A DNA stretch of 64,000 bases from Rhizobium sp. NZLR1 (GCF_017357385.1 NZ_CP071632.1:997501-1061500), one strand, 5' to 3'; positions 15,650 to 25,310 are shown, counted from the stretch's first letter. Made by a program: numbers and translations. The notes: a model not told the origin generated them from the sequence alone.

Positions 15650-16630
15650 TTATTTCAAGTCGCGGGGTGCAGCTGCCCGCTGCAGGCGGTCGTTGATCGC
15701 TTCGCCCAACCCCTCCTCGGGGATGGCCGAAAAGGCAATGCTCGAAGCCCCGCTGGCATCGGCCCGCTTCATGTAGTCGAAAAGATTGGCCGCCGCCTCG
15801 GCAAGGTCGCCCTGCGGGCTGAGATCGAGGACGATCCGGGCGCCGTTTGCGCCGGAGACCGCCGCGCCGCCGAAGGCGATCAGCGCTTCGCCGGGTTCGA
15901 CCGTCGTCGCATTGAGGCGCACCGACGCGCCTGGCGCGTAGTGCGAGGCGAGCATGCCAGGCGCCTCGATCGCCGCCGATGCCGTTTTCGCCCGCAGCAG
16001 CGGCCGGCCTGCGACGCGCTCGATCTCGCGTGCCGCCAGACCGCCGGGGCGAAGCAGCCTTACCCGGTCGCCCTCCACCTTGACGATCGTCGATTCGACG
16101 CCGACAGCGCTTGGGCCCGCATCGAGGATCAACGGGATCTTCGCCCCAAGATCGGCCTCGACATGGGCGGCACTCGTTGCGCTGATCGCGCCTGACGTAT
16201 TGGCGCTGGGGGCTGCGAGCGGCCGCCCGAAGGCGCCGATCACCGCGCCTGCAAAACCCTTCGGCACGCGGATGCCAACGCTGTCGAGCCCGGCGGTCGC
16301 CAGCGAATGGATCGGGCTTTCGGTCTTCAGCGGCAGCACGAGGGTCAGCGGGCCGGGCCAGAAGGCGGCGGCGAGAGCCCTCGACACCGGATCGAATTCG
16401 GCGTGCTCTTCGGCCATGGCGAGATCGGCCATATGGCAGATCAGCGGGTTGAAGCGCGGCCGTCCCTTTGTCTCATAGATGCGGGTGATCGCCGCCGGAT
16501 TGGTGGCGTCGGCGGCAAGGCCGTAGACCGTCTCGGTCGGAATGGCGATGGCAAAGCCGTCGGCAAGAGCGGCGCAGGCCGCCTCAAGCGCTGCCTGCCT
16601 GTCTGCCTCAATGTCGATCGTGCGTGCCAT
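15650..16630 (-). CDS. tsaC: L-threonylcarbamoyladenylate synthase (Sua5 type)
   Basis: The protein makes threonylcarbamoyl-AMP from threonine, bicarbonate and ATP for the t6A37 modification of tRNAs. At 326 residues it is the long Sua5 form: an N-terminal YrdC domain with PTETVYGLAADATN and KGRPRFNPL, and a C-terminal Sua5 domain. The conserved SPSANTSG-like segment appears as APSANTSG. It is upstream of, and close to, the FAD oxidoreductase gene on the same strand. No odd features; an essential housekeeping gene in most bacteria. Confidence 0.93.
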   Translation of the reverse strand: MARTIDIEADRQAALEAACAALADGFAIAIPTETVYGLAADATNPAAITRIYETKGRPRFNPLICHMADLAMAEEHAEFDPVSRALAAAFWPGPLTLVLPLKTESPIHSLATAGLDSVGIRVPKGFAGAVIGAFGRPLAAPSANTSGAISATSAAHVEADLGAKIPLILDAGPSAVGVESTIVKVEGDRVRLLRPGGLAAREIERVAGRPLLRAKTASAAIEAPGMLASHYAPGASVRLNATTVEPGEALIAFGGAAVSGANGARIVLDLSPQGDLAEAAANLFDYMKRADASGASSIAFSAIPEEGLGEAINDRLQRAAAPRDLK

Positions 16631-16723
16631 GTGCTGCCTGGTGCTTCAGTTCCGGCAGTCATTAGGCTTTCCGCTCTTCGCGATCAATCGCGTTGTTGGC
16701 CTCACGCTTCGATGCGATGCGCT

Positions 16724-17332
16724 TTATAGCTGGCGGATGATTTCGCGCAGCTGTTCGTTGCGGGCGCCGAGCAGCAGGATGTTGCGGATCGCTGCCTGCG
16801 GATCATGGGTGCGGAAGAGCAGGCCGTTGCCGCGCACTGACCGGTCGATGCTCATTTTTTCCTGGGAGTGCTCGCCGGGTTTGATCGCGACGGCGAAATA
16901 CATGCGGGAATAGCCGACATCGATGCGTTCGAAGAAATTGTCGTTCTGGCCGATGTCGGAATAGAAATTGGCGATGTAGAAGGCCCAACTCACGTCTTCG
17001 TAATGCGCGAACTTCGTCCGCGCAGCGGTGACGTGGCAATAACCGAGATGCGGGCTGTCCTCCAGCGTCCGGTGAAAGATCATCTTCGGAAACTGGATCG
17101 AGTGGTGAAAGCCGTTGATGTGCTGATGCGTCTTTTCGCCGGCCACCTGCAGCTTGCGGCCAGTCTTTTCGGCGACCTCATCATGGGTGAAATAGCGCTT
17201 TTCCTCGGCCAGCCAGTGCCGCCGCTCGCGCGGTATCCGGCCGGTGCGCAGGAATTCGGAATGCGCGGCAATCGGCTGCCGCTCTTGCAATCTGCTTGCA
17301 TCTTTCGCGTCGAAATAACGGAGTCTGGCCAT
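16724..17332 (-). CDS. Conserved hypothetical rhizobial protein (possibly DUF6656)
   Basis: About 202 residues from the ATG at 17332 (MARLRYFDAK); an in-frame start at 17362 would add ten. I do not recognise a catalytic motif. It has no signal peptide or membrane helix, is rich in His and aromatic residues in the middle (HQHINGFHHSIQFPKM), and resembles a Rhizobiales-restricted domain of unknown function. It stands alone between the tsaC gene and a divergent Rieske oxygenase. The reading frame is supported by GC3 pattern and a clean stop; the function is unknown. Confidence 0.65.
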   Translation of the reverse strand: MARLRYFDAKDASRLQERQPIAAHSEFLRTGRIPRERRHWLAEEKRYFTHDEVAEKTGRKLQVAGEKTHQHINGFHHSIQFPKMIFHRTLEDSPHLGYCHVTAARTKFAHYEDVSWAFYIANFYSDIGQNDNFFERIDVGYSRMYFAVAIKPGEHSQEKMSIDRSVRGNGLLFRTHDPQAAIRNILLLGARNEQLREIIRQL

Positions 17333-17638
17333 GGTTCGCGTTCTTCGCTCGGTCTGAATCAACGGCAGGATAGGGTGGCATGCTTAAGGCGATGTTAAAA
17401 TCGCCCGGCGGCCGGCCGGCCAGAGACCTAAATGCCGGCAGCTGTCGCAAACGCGATGGACGCCGATATCACCCAGCGAACCTCGTTGCGCAACGGCCCT
17501 TTACGCCATGTCGCAATTGACGATAATCGCCTGGAGAGTCGGACGAATGTCAGCGACTGGGATCAGTAGCTTTTGGCTTGCCGCACCCTGTCGTCAATTT
17601 CGAAGCCGATGTCGCATTACAACCAAGCGGCAGGGATG

Positions 17639-17674
17639 CCAGGTGATTAAATGGGCCCAGGTGATTAAATGGCG
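17639..17674 (+). repeat. Two 18-bp direct repeats upstream of the Rieske oxygenase gene
   Basis: CCAGGTGATTAAATGG occurs twice with an 18-bp period, at 17639 and 17657, in an otherwise gene-free gap (17333-17766). The spacing is less than two helical turns, so it may be a regulator site or a simple duplication. Nothing else is visible in the gap. Confidence 0.55.
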
Positions 17675-17766
17675 CCATGAACAATTCTCCCGAAGGAGAA
17701 GGAAGCGGGCGCGCTTCCGCCGGCCTTCTGCTCGAGGGTGGCAACCGGGTGCACGAGGACATGAAG

Positions 17767-19011
17767 ATGGATATTCGCAGCAACGTTTTGCGTCAGCTCA
17801 AGGGCCGTCGTGAGGGCTTCAGCCTCGAACGGCCGTTTTATATCGACGAGGATTATTTCCAGCTCGACATGGAGATGATCTATTATCGCGACTGGCTGTT
17901 CATCGGCCATGATTGCGAATTGCCGAAGCCCGGCGCCTATTTCACCGTCCAGATCGGCAGCTATCCGGTCGTCGTCGTCCGTGGCCGCGACAATGTCATC
18001 CGCGCCTTCCACAACAGCTGTCGTCATCGCGGCTCGCGCGTCTGCACCAAGGAGCACGGCTCTTCCGTGCGTCTCGTCTGCCCCTACCATCAGTGGACCT
18101 ATGATCTTGAAGGCAAGCTCGCCTTCGCCCGCCACATGGGCGATGATTTCGATAAGACCGGCTTCAACCTGAAGCCCGTCCATTGCGAAATCGTCGCGGG
18201 CTATGTCTTCATCTGCCTTGCCGATACCGCCCCGGACTTCCAGCCGGTGCGCGACAAGATCGAGCCCTATGTCGCGCCGCACCGGATCAGCGAGAGCAAG
18301 GTCGCCTTCCAGAGCACGATCATCGAGAAGGGCAACTGGAAGCTTGTCTGGGAAAATAATCGCGAGTGTTATCACTGCGCCGCCAATCACCCCGAGCTTT
18401 GCCGCACCTATCCCGAAGCCCCGAGTGTCACCGGCACGGATGGCGGCGCCGACGATCCCGAGATCGCCGGCCATTGGGCGCGCTGCGAGGCCGCCGGCCT
18501 GCCGAGCAAGTTCCAGATGTCGCCGGACGGTCAGTTCCGCACCGCCCGCATGCCGCTGATCGAGGACGCCGAGAGCTACACCATGTCGGGCAAGAGCGCC
18601 GTCAAGCGTCCGCTCGCCGACGATATTTCGATCAGCCATATCGGCACCATGCTGCTCTTCCACTACCCAACGACGTGGAACCACCTATTGGGCGACCACG
18701 CCATCTCCTTCCGGGTGCTGCCGCTCAGCGCCAATGAGACGGCGGTGACCACAAAGTGGCTGGTCCACAAGGACGCGGTCGAAGGCGTGGATTACAATCT
18801 CGAGGAACTGACCCACGTCTGGACCGAGACCAACGACCAAGATCGCCGCATCGTAGAAGAGAACGCCTTCGGCATCCACTCGCCTGCCTATGAACCAGGC
18901 CCCTATTCCTCCCTGCACGAGGGCGGTGTCATGCAGTTCCTCGAATGGTATTCCAACTTCATGGTGAACCGCCTGCAGGGCGACCAGGCGAAAATCTCCG
19001 CCGTGGCGTAA
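17767..19011 (+). CDS. Rieske non-heme iron oxygenase alpha subunit, GbcA-like
   Basis: The 414-residue protein has the Rieske [2Fe-2S] ligands C85-R-H87 and C105-x-x-H108, and the mononuclear iron site in NRECYHCAANH (His203, His208). The overall sequence and the N-terminal MDIRSNVLRQLKGR segment resemble glycine betaine monooxygenase GbcA and related aromatic-ring-hydroxylating subunits. If so, it would demethylate glycine betaine or a related quaternary amine with a separate reductase, but no reductase gene is adjacent. I start at 17767 because GAGG lies eight bases upstream; in-frame ATGs at 17761 and 17677 fit less well. Two 18-bp direct repeats precede it, and a dispersed palindrome begins right after its stop. 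Confidence 0.85.
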   Translation: MDIRSNVLRQLKGRREGFSLERPFYIDEDYFQLDMEMIYYRDWLFIGHDCELPKPGAYFTVQIGSYPVVVVRGRDNVIRAFHNSCRHRGSRVCTKEHGSSVRLVCPYHQWTYDLEGKLAFARHMGDDFDKTGFNLKPVHCEIVAGYVFICLADTAPDFQPVRDKIEPYVAPHRISESKVAFQSTIIEKGNWKLVWENNRECYHCAANHPELCRTYPEAPSVTGTDGGADDPEIAGHWARCEAAGLPSKFQMSPDGQFRTARMPLIEDAESYTMSGKSAVKRPLADDISISHIGTMLLFHYPTTWNHLLGDHAISFRVLPLSANETAVTTKWLVHKDAVEGVDYNLEELTHVWTETNDQDRRIVEENAFGIHSPAYEPGPYSSLHEGGVMQFLEWYSNFMVNRLQGDQAKISAVA

Positions 19012-19056
19012 CATTTCGCCCGGAACTGTGCAGCGGTTCCGGGATAACGACATACA
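19012..19056 (+). repeat. Third copy of the 40-bp palindromic repeat
   Basis: The copy starts at the base after the Rieske gene's TAA and reads TTCGCCCGGAACTGTG then TTCCGGGATAACGACAT. It has one mismatch in the left arm compared with the pair at 8774 and 8833. Confidence 0.88.
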
Positions 19057-19250
19057 TAAGACAAAGGACTAAAGCGCGTCCCGGCCGCAATTCCGGGCGC
19101 CGTTATCGAGGGCGGCCTCGCGGTTAATGCCCGGTTCAGATCGATTTCTTTAAAGATACGAAAGCAGCCGGCCCCCGGCCGCTTTCGGAACCATTCGGGC
19201 ACGAAAGCGTTGCTAAACAGGCGGTTATCGCTGTTGAATGGGAGAGAAGA

Positions 19251-19757
19251 ATGTTCGGTTTGAGTAACAAGATCGCGACCGCAGTTCTGGCTGCCGCCGT
19301 CGTTCTGACAGGCTTCGTGCCGTCGCAGGCAGTCCAGATGCCAACCGCCCCGCAGGTGGAAAAATCCTCCGCCGTCGAGAACGTCCAATACCGCCGCTAC
19401 TATCGTCCCGGTTATGGGTCGGGCGGCTACTACCGTCCCGGCTATCGGCCGGGCGCCTATTATCGGCCGGGCTACGGCGGCGGCTACCGCCCCGGTTATT
19501 ACGGTGGCTATCGCGGATACAGCTATTACCGTCCGGGCTATCGCCACTACAACGGCTACTGGTATCCGCTCGCCGCCTTCGGCGCCGGCGCGGTCATCGG
19601 CGGCGCCATTGTCGCGCAACCGCGTTACGTCGAGCCTGCGCCCAGCATGGGTTCAGGCCATGTCGCCTGGTGCGCCAACCGATATCGGTCCTATCGCGCC
19701 TACGACAACACGTTCCAACCCTATAACGGCCCGCGTCAGCAGTGCTATTCGCCGTAA
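19251..19757 (+). CDS. BA14K family protein
   Basis: A 168-residue secreted protein with a signal peptide of about 27 residues (ending VPSQA). The mature part begins with a low-complexity tract of Tyr-Arg-Pro-Gly-Tyr repeats, followed by a short hydrophobic [11 protein letters not shown] segment and the C-terminal BA14K motif ([19 protein letters not shown], with Cys near the end). BA14K proteins were described in Brucella as immunoreactive, lectin-like surface proteins; in rhizobia they are common and of unclear function. An ATG preceded by GGGAGAGAAG gives a good start. Confidence 0.9.
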   Translation: MFGLSNKIATAVLAAAVVLTGFVPSQAVQMPTAPQVEKSSAVENVQYRRYYRPGYGSGGYYRPGYRPGAYYRPGYGGGYRPGYYGGYRGYSYYRPGYRHYNGYWYPLAAFGAGAVIGGAIVAQPRYVEPAPSMGSGHVAWCANRYRSYRAYDNTFQPYNGPRQQCYSP

Positions 19758-19783
19758 TGAGGCCGGAATAGGAAGTGGGCATT

Positions 19784-19840
19784 GCCCTCACGCTAACCCT
19801 CTCCCCGTAAAAAACGGAGAGAGGGGACGTGGCAAACGTG
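19784..19840. repeat. Partial RIME-like element
   Basis: CCCTCACGCTAACCCTCTCC followed by AAAAAACGGAGAGAGGGGACGTGG matches blocks of the RIME elements at 1429 and 20374. The rest of this gap (to 20001) holds no convincing gene. Confidence 0.65.
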
Positions 19841-20001
19841 GCGTCGCGCGGCCGTCCATTCGGCTTTCTCGGCAAGGTTGACCAAGCCGAGTCCCCACGC
19901 CGGCCCGTACCAGCCGCCGCGCAGGGACCTGCCCATGCAGCGGAACGAGAGGGCGGTGGCGTGAAGAAACCGTGAACTCATTTCATCATCGGCTGCGAAA
20001 C

Positions 20002-20265
20002 TCAGTGGACGACGGTGATCACCGAAATGCCAGCTTCGTCGGCGGCACGGATAAGCGCTGCTCGCGCGTCCTGAGCCGGAATCTCCCCGTGTATTGCATC
20101 CCGGCAAGCCATAATCGCCACGAGGTATTCTTCTCCATCGTCGATCGGCCAGCCAACGGTCAGCATCTCGGCAGCCTGCACGAGAGTTGCGACGAGCTTG
20201 TATTTTTCCGGCCCACTCACCACGAGCATCAGAGGGACGAACTCTCCGGATGTGCACCATTTCAT
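20002..20265 (-). CDS. DUF982 domain protein
   Basis: An 87-residue protein from the ATG at 20265, with GGAG about ten bases upstream; a GTG at 20283 would add six residues. It has the short DUF982 pattern: an early strand, WPIDDGEEYLVA, a Cys-containing ACRDAI helix, and a C-terminal AALIRAADEAGI helix. DUF982 proteins are numerous in rhizobia, often plasmid-borne, with no known activity. It is flanked by RIME elements on both sides, consistent with an accessory gene. Confidence 0.75.
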   Translation of the reverse strand: MKWCTSGEFVPLMLVVSGPEKYKLVATLVQAAEMLTVGWPIDDGEEYLVAIMACRDAIHGEIPAQDARAALIRAADEAGISVITVVH

Positions 20266-20373
20266 GACATTAGGTCTCCCCACGGTAAATACATTAGTAA
20301 CCGTGCAAGAACCGTTCCGAGCGAGGTGGTGGCATGAACCAACGGATTACCCGAGCGTCGATCGCTGAGATTG

Positions 20374-20487
20374 TAAAAAACGGGGAGAGGGGACGTGCCC
20401 TTAGGGGACGTTAGCGAGGGACGGAGACGTTGCGGCATATCCCCTTCGCCCCGTTTACGGGGAGAAGGGGCCGGCAGGCGGATGGGC
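20374..20487. repeat. RIME-like intergenic mosaic element
   Basis: It runs from AAAAAACGGGGAGAGGGGAC through GAGGGACGGAGACGTTGCGG to CCCCGTTTACGGGGAGAAGG and GCCGGCAGGCGG. The arms form large hairpins. It occupies most of the gap between the DUF982 and CorA-like genes. Confidence 0.78.
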
Positions 20488-20513
20488 AGCAGCGCCCACC
20501 CCACCTCTCAGAT

Positions 20514-21509
20514 TCAAAGAATATCCACTCGCCGCAGCAGCCACCAGGCAAAGGCAATCGAGGCGACGATGAGGGCGACGGCGTATTCGGTGCCGTAATC
20601 GCCGACGGCGAAGGGCAGGTTTGCGGTGTTCATGCCGAAGAAGCCCGTCACCAGGGTCGGCGGCAGCAGGAAGGCCGTCATGATCGACAGCAGATAGAGG
20701 TGGCGGTTGGTCTCGGAGGATTGTTTGGAATCGATTTCTTCGTGCAGCAGGCGCGCCCGGTCCTGCAGCGCGTAAATATCGTGGTCGACCGTTTCCAGCC
20801 GGCTTGTCAGCCGCCGCGCCACATCATCGAAGCCGAATGGCATCTCGTCGTCGTCGGCCGCCGCCGCACGGCGCATCAGCGCCAGCACCGTGCGCAGATG
20901 GCGATGCAGCCGGACGACGGTGCGCCGGACCGGCGCCAGCCGCCGGCGTTCGTCGCGCGGCGCATTGTCGTAGACAAAATCCTCGATCAGGTTCAGCTCT
21001 TCGGTGAGTTCCATGACGATCGCGATCAGCGTGCGCTGAAACTCGATCACCAGCAGTTCGAACAGATCGACCGGCCGTGAAAATTTTCCCGGATTTTTTT
21101 CGATCAGCGCCCGCGCCCGCTCGACGCTGCGCAGCGGCTGCAGCCTCGTGGTGATGATGAAACGGTCGGACATGGCAAAATGCAGCCAGCCGAGATTGTT
21201 GGTATCCTGGGCGAAATCGCGCTGGCAGTCGACGAGCGTGCCGTAGAGCATCTGCTCGTCGACGGTGATGGTCGCGTGCGTGTCACGCGTCGTCAGCGCC
21301 GATTTCGCGTCCTCCGTCAGTCCGGCGAGCGTTTCGAGCAATGCCGGCACGCGGGCGTCAACAAGGTTGAGGTGCAGCCAGTAGAAACAATTGTCGGCGA
21401 TGAGGTCCGCCACCGTCGCACTGTTGTTCAGACGCACCGCTGTCTTTTCATCCGGCGAGAAGCGATAGGCCCAGACGAAACCGGGTATGTTGACGGGCAA
21501 TGTATCCAT
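20514..21509 (-). CDS. CorA/ZntB-family divalent cation transporter
   Basis: A 331-residue protein with a long cytoplasmic N-terminal domain and two C-terminal transmembrane helices. The signature GMN tripeptide is at about residues 292-294 (TGFFGMNTANLPF), directly after the first helix, as in CorA magnesium channels and ZntB zinc transporters. The acidic loop after GMN is weak, which fits ZntB-like members as well as CorA, so the ion is uncertain. It is a monocistronic gene flanked by a RIME element and the acyl-CoA dehydrogenase. Confidence 0.88.
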   Translation of the reverse strand: MDTLPVNIPGFVWAYRFSPDEKTAVRLNNSATVADLIADNCFYWLHLNLVDARVPALLETLAGLTEDAKSALTTRDTHATITVDEQMLYGTLVDCQRDFAQDTNNLGWLHFAMSDRFIITTRLQPLRSVERARALIEKNPGKFSRPVDLFELLVIEFQRTLIAIVMELTEELNLIEDFVYDNAPRDERRRLAPVRRTVVRLHRHLRTVLALMRRAAAADDDEMPFGFDDVARRLTSRLETVDHDIYALQDRARLLHEEIDSKQSSETNRHLYLLSIMTAFLLPPTLVTGFFGMNTANLPFAVGDYGTEYAVALIVASIAFAWWLLRRVDIL

Positions 21510-21723
21510 TGGTCGCCGATCCCTTGCGAAGGCGATGTCCTTACAGCCTCTTCATGACGTTCATTTGTGCAAGAGTGCAAGAGCCGGGCTGTGATGTCGG
21601 GCAAACTATTGCACGACAGTCAATGGAATCGAAATTGACGTTTACGTAAAAATCAATTAGCCCTTTGCCTCGGAGGGGCTTTGCCCAAATACAGGAAGTG
21701 CAGGCCGTCTGCGGAGGAAAACC

Positions 21724-23502
21724 ATGTACAAGGCGCCCGTCGAGGAAATCGCGTTCACGTTGAAGCATGTCGCCGGCATGGGCGAGGCGATTTCAGCAGG
21801 CTTGCTCCGCGATCTCGGCGAAGATCTGGTCGATGCGATCCTGGCCGAGGCGGGACGTTTTGCCACAGAGGAAGTGGCGCCTCTCGCAGACATCGGCGAC
21901 CGGCAGGGCGCCCGTTTGATCGATGGTGAGGTCCGGCTGCCGGATGGCTGGCGCGATCTCTATCGCAACTGGATCGCCGGCGGCTGGAACGGCCTGACGG
22001 CACCCGAAGCTTTCGGCGGCCAGGCCCTGCCGCATATGCTGAATGTCGCAGCGCTGGAAATGTGGAATTCCGGTTCCATGGCCTTTGCGCTTGCCCCGAC
22101 GCTGACGATGGGCGCCATCGAGGCGGTCAGCACCCATGGCAGTGCTGCGCTGAAGCAGAAATACCTGGCAAAGATGGTGTCCGGCGAATGGACCGGCACC
22201 ATGAACCTGACCGAGCCGCATGCCGGTTCCGATCTCGGCGTGCTCAAGGCCCGCGCCGAGCGCCGCGCCGACGGCAGCTACCGCATATCAGGCCAGAAGA
22301 TCTTCATTACCTGGGGCGACCACGACGCGGCCGACAATATCATTCATCTGGTGCTGGCCCGCCTGCCGGATGCGCCGGCCGGCACCCGCGGCATCTCGCT
22401 CTTCCTGGTGCCGAAATTCCTGGTGAACGATGACGGCTCGCTCGGTGCCCGCAACGATCTGTTCTGCCACTCGCTGGAGCACAAGCTTGGCATCCACGGC
22501 TCGCCGACCTGCACGATGATCTATGGCGACGGCCGGTTCGGCGACGAAAAGGGTGCCGTGGGATGGCTGGTCGGCGAGGAGAACAAGGGGCTCGCCTGCA
22601 TGTTCACGATGATGAACAATGCCCGTCTGGCCGTCGGCATTCAGGGCGTGGCGATCGCCGAGGCCGCTACCCAGAAGGCGCTCGCCTATGCCAAGGAACG
22701 CACCCAGGGCAGGGCGCCCGGCTGGAGCGGCGCCGGCATGAGCCCGATCGTCGACCATCCCGATGTTGCCCGCATGCTGCTGACGATGAAGGCGCTGACG
22801 CAGGGGTCACGCGCCATTTCCTATGCCTGCGCCCATGCGATCGACATGTCCCACCGGGCGGGCGATGACAGCCGTCACTGGCAGGAGCGTGCCGCGCTGC
22901 TGACGCCGATTGCTAAATCCTTTTCGACCGATGCCGGCGTCGAGGTTGCCTCGCTCGGCATTCAGGTGCATGGCGGCATGGGCTTCATCGAGGAGACGGG
23001 GGCAGCGCGGTACTTGCGTGATGCCCGCATCGCGCCGATCTACGAGGGCACCAACGGCATCCAGGCGATCGACCTCGTCACCCGCAAGCTGCCGCTCTCC
23101 GGCGGCGATCAGGTCAAGGGCTTCATCGCCGAGCTGAAGGAGATCGCCGACAATGTCCGCCGCTCCAATCTCGGTGGTCTTGGCGAAACCGCCGCCAGGC
23201 TCGACACAGCGATCGCCGATCTCGAAACGGCGACCGGCTGGCTCATCAAGATCCTGACCGATGGCAAGGCCACCGAGGCGCTCTCAGGTGCAACACCCTA
23301 TCAGCGCCTGTTCGGCCTCGTGCTCACCGGCTGTTACCTCGCCAAGGGGGCTCTTGCCGAAAGCGGCGATGGCAGAGGCGAGGGCCGCATCGCGCTCTGC
23401 CGCTTCGCCGCCGAAAATCTGATGGCCGAGACCACAGCCCTTTGTGACCGGGTGGTGAATGGCGCTGCAAGCCTCGCCGCCGCCCGCATTCTGCTTGCTT
23501 GA
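21724..23502 (+). CDS. Acyl-CoA dehydrogenase
   Basis: The 592-residue length and the order of motifs fit the larger acyl-CoA dehydrogenases (DmdC/AidB-like clade). The FAD- and substrate-binding segments include NLTEPHAGSDLG, GQKIFITWGDHD and QVHGGMGFIEETGAARYLRDARI; the catalytic base region is PIYEGTNGIQA. It oxidises acyl-CoA to enoyl-CoA, passing electrons to ETF. GAGGAAAACC sits before the ATG. The enoyl-CoA hydratase gene starts 11 bases after its stop, so the two form a beta-oxidation pair. Chain-length preference cannot be read. Confidence 0.92.
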   Translation: MYKAPVEEIAFTLKHVAGMGEAISAGLLRDLGEDLVDAILAEAGRFATEEVAPLADIGDRQGARLIDGEVRLPDGWRDLYRNWIAGGWNGLTAPEAFGGQALPHMLNVAALEMWNSGSMAFALAPTLTMGAIEAVSTHGSAALKQKYLAKMVSGEWTGTMNLTEPHAGSDLGVLKARAERRADGSYRISGQKIFITWGDHDAADNIIHLVLARLPDAPAGTRGISLFLVPKFLVNDDGSLGARNDLFCHSLEHKLGIHGSPTCTMIYGDGRFGDEKGAVGWLVGEENKGLACMFTMMNNARLAVGIQGVAIAEAATQKALAYAKERTQGRAPGWSGAGMSPIVDHPDVARMLLTMKALTQGSRAISYACAHAIDMSHRAGDDSRHWQERAALLTPIAKSFSTDAGVEVASLGIQVHGGMGFIEETGAARYLRDARIAPIYEGTNGIQAIDLVTRKLPLSGGDQVKGFIAELKEIADNVRRSNLGGLGETAARLDTAIADLETATGWLIKILTDGKATEALSGATPYQRLFGLVLTGCYLAKGALAESGDGRGEGRIALCRFAAENLMAETTALCDRVVNGAASLAAARILLA

Positions 23503-23513
23503 GGACATTTCCA

Positions 23514-24269
23514 ATGACCGATCATATCATCGTCGAGCAGCCTTCCGCCCACCCTGGCGTCCAGCTCATCCGCTTCAACCGGCCGGAGAAGAAGAACGCC
23601 ATCACCCGCGCCATGTACCGGACAATGGCCGATGCGCTGAAGGCGGCCGATGCCGATCCCGCCATCCGCGCCACCGCCTTTCTTGGTACCCAGGGCTGCT
23701 TTTCCGCCGGCAATGATCTAAACGACTTCCTTGTCGCCGCAGTCGGTGGCAGCGGCCTGGAGCAGGAGATCCTAGATTTCCTCTATGCGCTGGTGAAGGC
23801 CGAAAAACCCGTGGTCTCGGGCGTCGACGGACTGGCGATCGGCATCGGCACGACGATCCATCTCCATTGCGACCTGACCATCGCTTCCAGCCGCAGCCAG
23901 TTCCGTACTCCCTTCGTCGACCTGGCTCTGGTGCCGGAAGCGGGTTCCAGCCTCGTTGCGCCACGCCTGATGGGCCACCAGCGCGCCTTCGCCCTGCTGG
24001 CCGCCGGCGAAGCCTTCTCGGCCGCCGAGGCGAAGGACGCCGGTCTCATCTGGAAGGTGGTTGAACCCGGCGAGGTCGATGGGCTGACGCTGGCGACCGC
24101 AGCTCGGCTCGCCGCCAAACCGCCGGAGGCGCTGCGCATCGCCCGTAATCTCATCCGCAGCGACAGCGGCGAGATCATCGCCCGCATCGACGAGGAGGCC
24201 CGCCATTTCTCCGCCCGTCTGAAAAGTGCCGAGGCCCGGGCCGCCTTCGAAGCCTTCATGCGCCGCTAA
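23514..24269 (+). CDS. Enoyl-CoA hydratase
   Basis: A 251-residue crotonase-fold protein. The oxyanion-hole segments GCFSAGNDL and GLAIGIGTTI are present, and the NRPEKKNAIT N-terminal pattern is typical. It hydrates the double bond made by the preceding dehydrogenase. I start at the ATG at 23514; GAGG at 23501-23504 overlaps the upstream stop, so translation is likely coupled. The residues matching the two catalytic Glu of mitochondrial-type hydratases are not both clear, so an isomerase or related crotonase activity is possible. Confidence 0.88.
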   Translation: MTDHIIVEQPSAHPGVQLIRFNRPEKKNAITRAMYRTMADALKAADADPAIRATAFLGTQGCFSAGNDLNDFLVAAVGGSGLEQEILDFLYALVKAEKPVVSGVDGLAIGIGTTIHLHCDLTIASSRSQFRTPFVDLALVPEAGSSLVAPRLMGHQRAFALLAAGEAFSAAEAKDAGLIWKVVEPGEVDGLTLATAARLAAKPPEALRIARNLIRSDSGEIIARIDEEARHFSARLKSAEARAAFEAFMRR

Positions 24270-24305
24270 ACCGTATCAGATGAAGCAAGTTTGACGCGAC
24301 GCGCT

Positions 24306-25310
24306 TTAGAGCTTGGGCACATCGAAGACCTCGCCCGCCCTGAGCGCCCGGAATCGTTCCGGGGGAATATCATGTTCGCTCATAGCGTTTTGCAGCGCTC
24401 TTGTCGGCGCGTCGACCGCCTCGTCTGTCAGTTGGAACGTCGCGAAGTGATGCCCCGCCACATAGGCCGCATTTGCCAACTTCATCCCGATGACCGCTTC
24501 CTGCGGATTCTGGTGCTGGCCTTTCATGAACCATCGCGGCTCATAGGCGCCGAAGGGTAAAATCGCCAAGCGAAAGCCACCATGCTTCTGCTGTGCCGCC
24601 TTGTAATTGATGCCGCGGTGAAAGCCCGTATCGCCGACGTGATAGATTTTTCCGGCGGGAGTCGATAAGGCGAACGACGCCCAGAGCGCCATTCGGCGAT
24701 CGGCGCCGCCGCGGGCGGACCAATGATGTGCCGGCTCCGCATCAATGCTGATGCCGGCGTGCGAGATGCGCTCGCCCCAGTCCATCGATGTCATCTCTAT
24801 ATCGGGCACGGCGCGGCGGATGATCGTGTCATTGCCGAGTGGTGTCACCACACGCGGCCGATGCTTGGCGCTCAAGCGCCTGAGTGTCGCGATATCGAGA
24901 TGATCATAATGATTGTGCGATACCAGCACGAGATCGATTGGCGGCAGATCATCGAACGCGATGCCCGGTTGGACGACGCGTTTGGGTCCAGCAAAAGTAA
25001 AGGGGCTTACGCGCTCCGACCACACCGGGTCGGTAAGGATATTGAGCCCAGCGACCTGTACGAGCACTGTTGCATGGCCAACCATGGTCACCCGTAGATC
25101 CTCGCCGTCGACACGTGGATCCGGCTTGGCCGCCGCATATGGACTTGGCACCGACCGCGGCCAACGCTCACGGCCACCGCCGAATTGCCACCGCAGCAAA
25201 TCGCGGAAACCAAGGGGCTCGATACCTTCGGGATTGAAGAAATGCGTGCCGTCGAAGTGATCGGACACCGGGCCGTTATAATAGGGATTGCGTCTTTTGG
25301 TCTTGCGCAT
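24306..25310 (-). CDS. MBL-fold metallo-hydrolase, NAPE-PLD/UlaG-like
   Basis: A 334-residue metallo-beta-lactamase-fold protein with the zinc motif SHNHYDHLD, an upstream VGHATVLVQ strand and LTDPVWSER, and a downstream GDTGFH segment. The long N-terminus (HFFNPEGIEPL...R) matches bacterial relatives of N-acyl-phosphatidylethanolamine phospholipase D. The substrate is unknown; a phosphodiesterase acting on lipids or a lactonase are both possible. It follows the SDR gene on the minus strand but is separated by a hairpin repeat, so cotranscription is doubtful. Confidence 0.85.
   Translation of the reverse strand: MRKTKRRNPYYNGPVSDHFDGTHFFNPEGIEPLGFRDLLRWQFGGGRERWPRSVPSPYAAAKPDPRVDGEDLRVTMVGHATVLVQVAGLNILTDPVWSERVSPFTFAGPKRVVQPGIAFDDLPPIDLVLVSHNHYDHLDIATLRRLSAKHRPRVVTPLGNDTIIRRAVPDIEMTSMDWGERISHAGISIDAEPAHHWSARGGADRRMALWASFALSTPAGKIYHVGDTGFHRGINYKAAQQKHGGFRLAILPFGAYEPRWFMKGQHQNPQEAVIGMKLANAAYVAGHHFATFQLTDEAVDAPTRALQNAMSEHDIPPERFRALRAGEVFDVPKL

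Noticed and set aside
19793..20260. 155-residue minus-strand frame over the DUF982 gene
   Set aside because: It overlaps the better-supported DUF982 frame and a RIME element, and its composition is that of a shadow frame.
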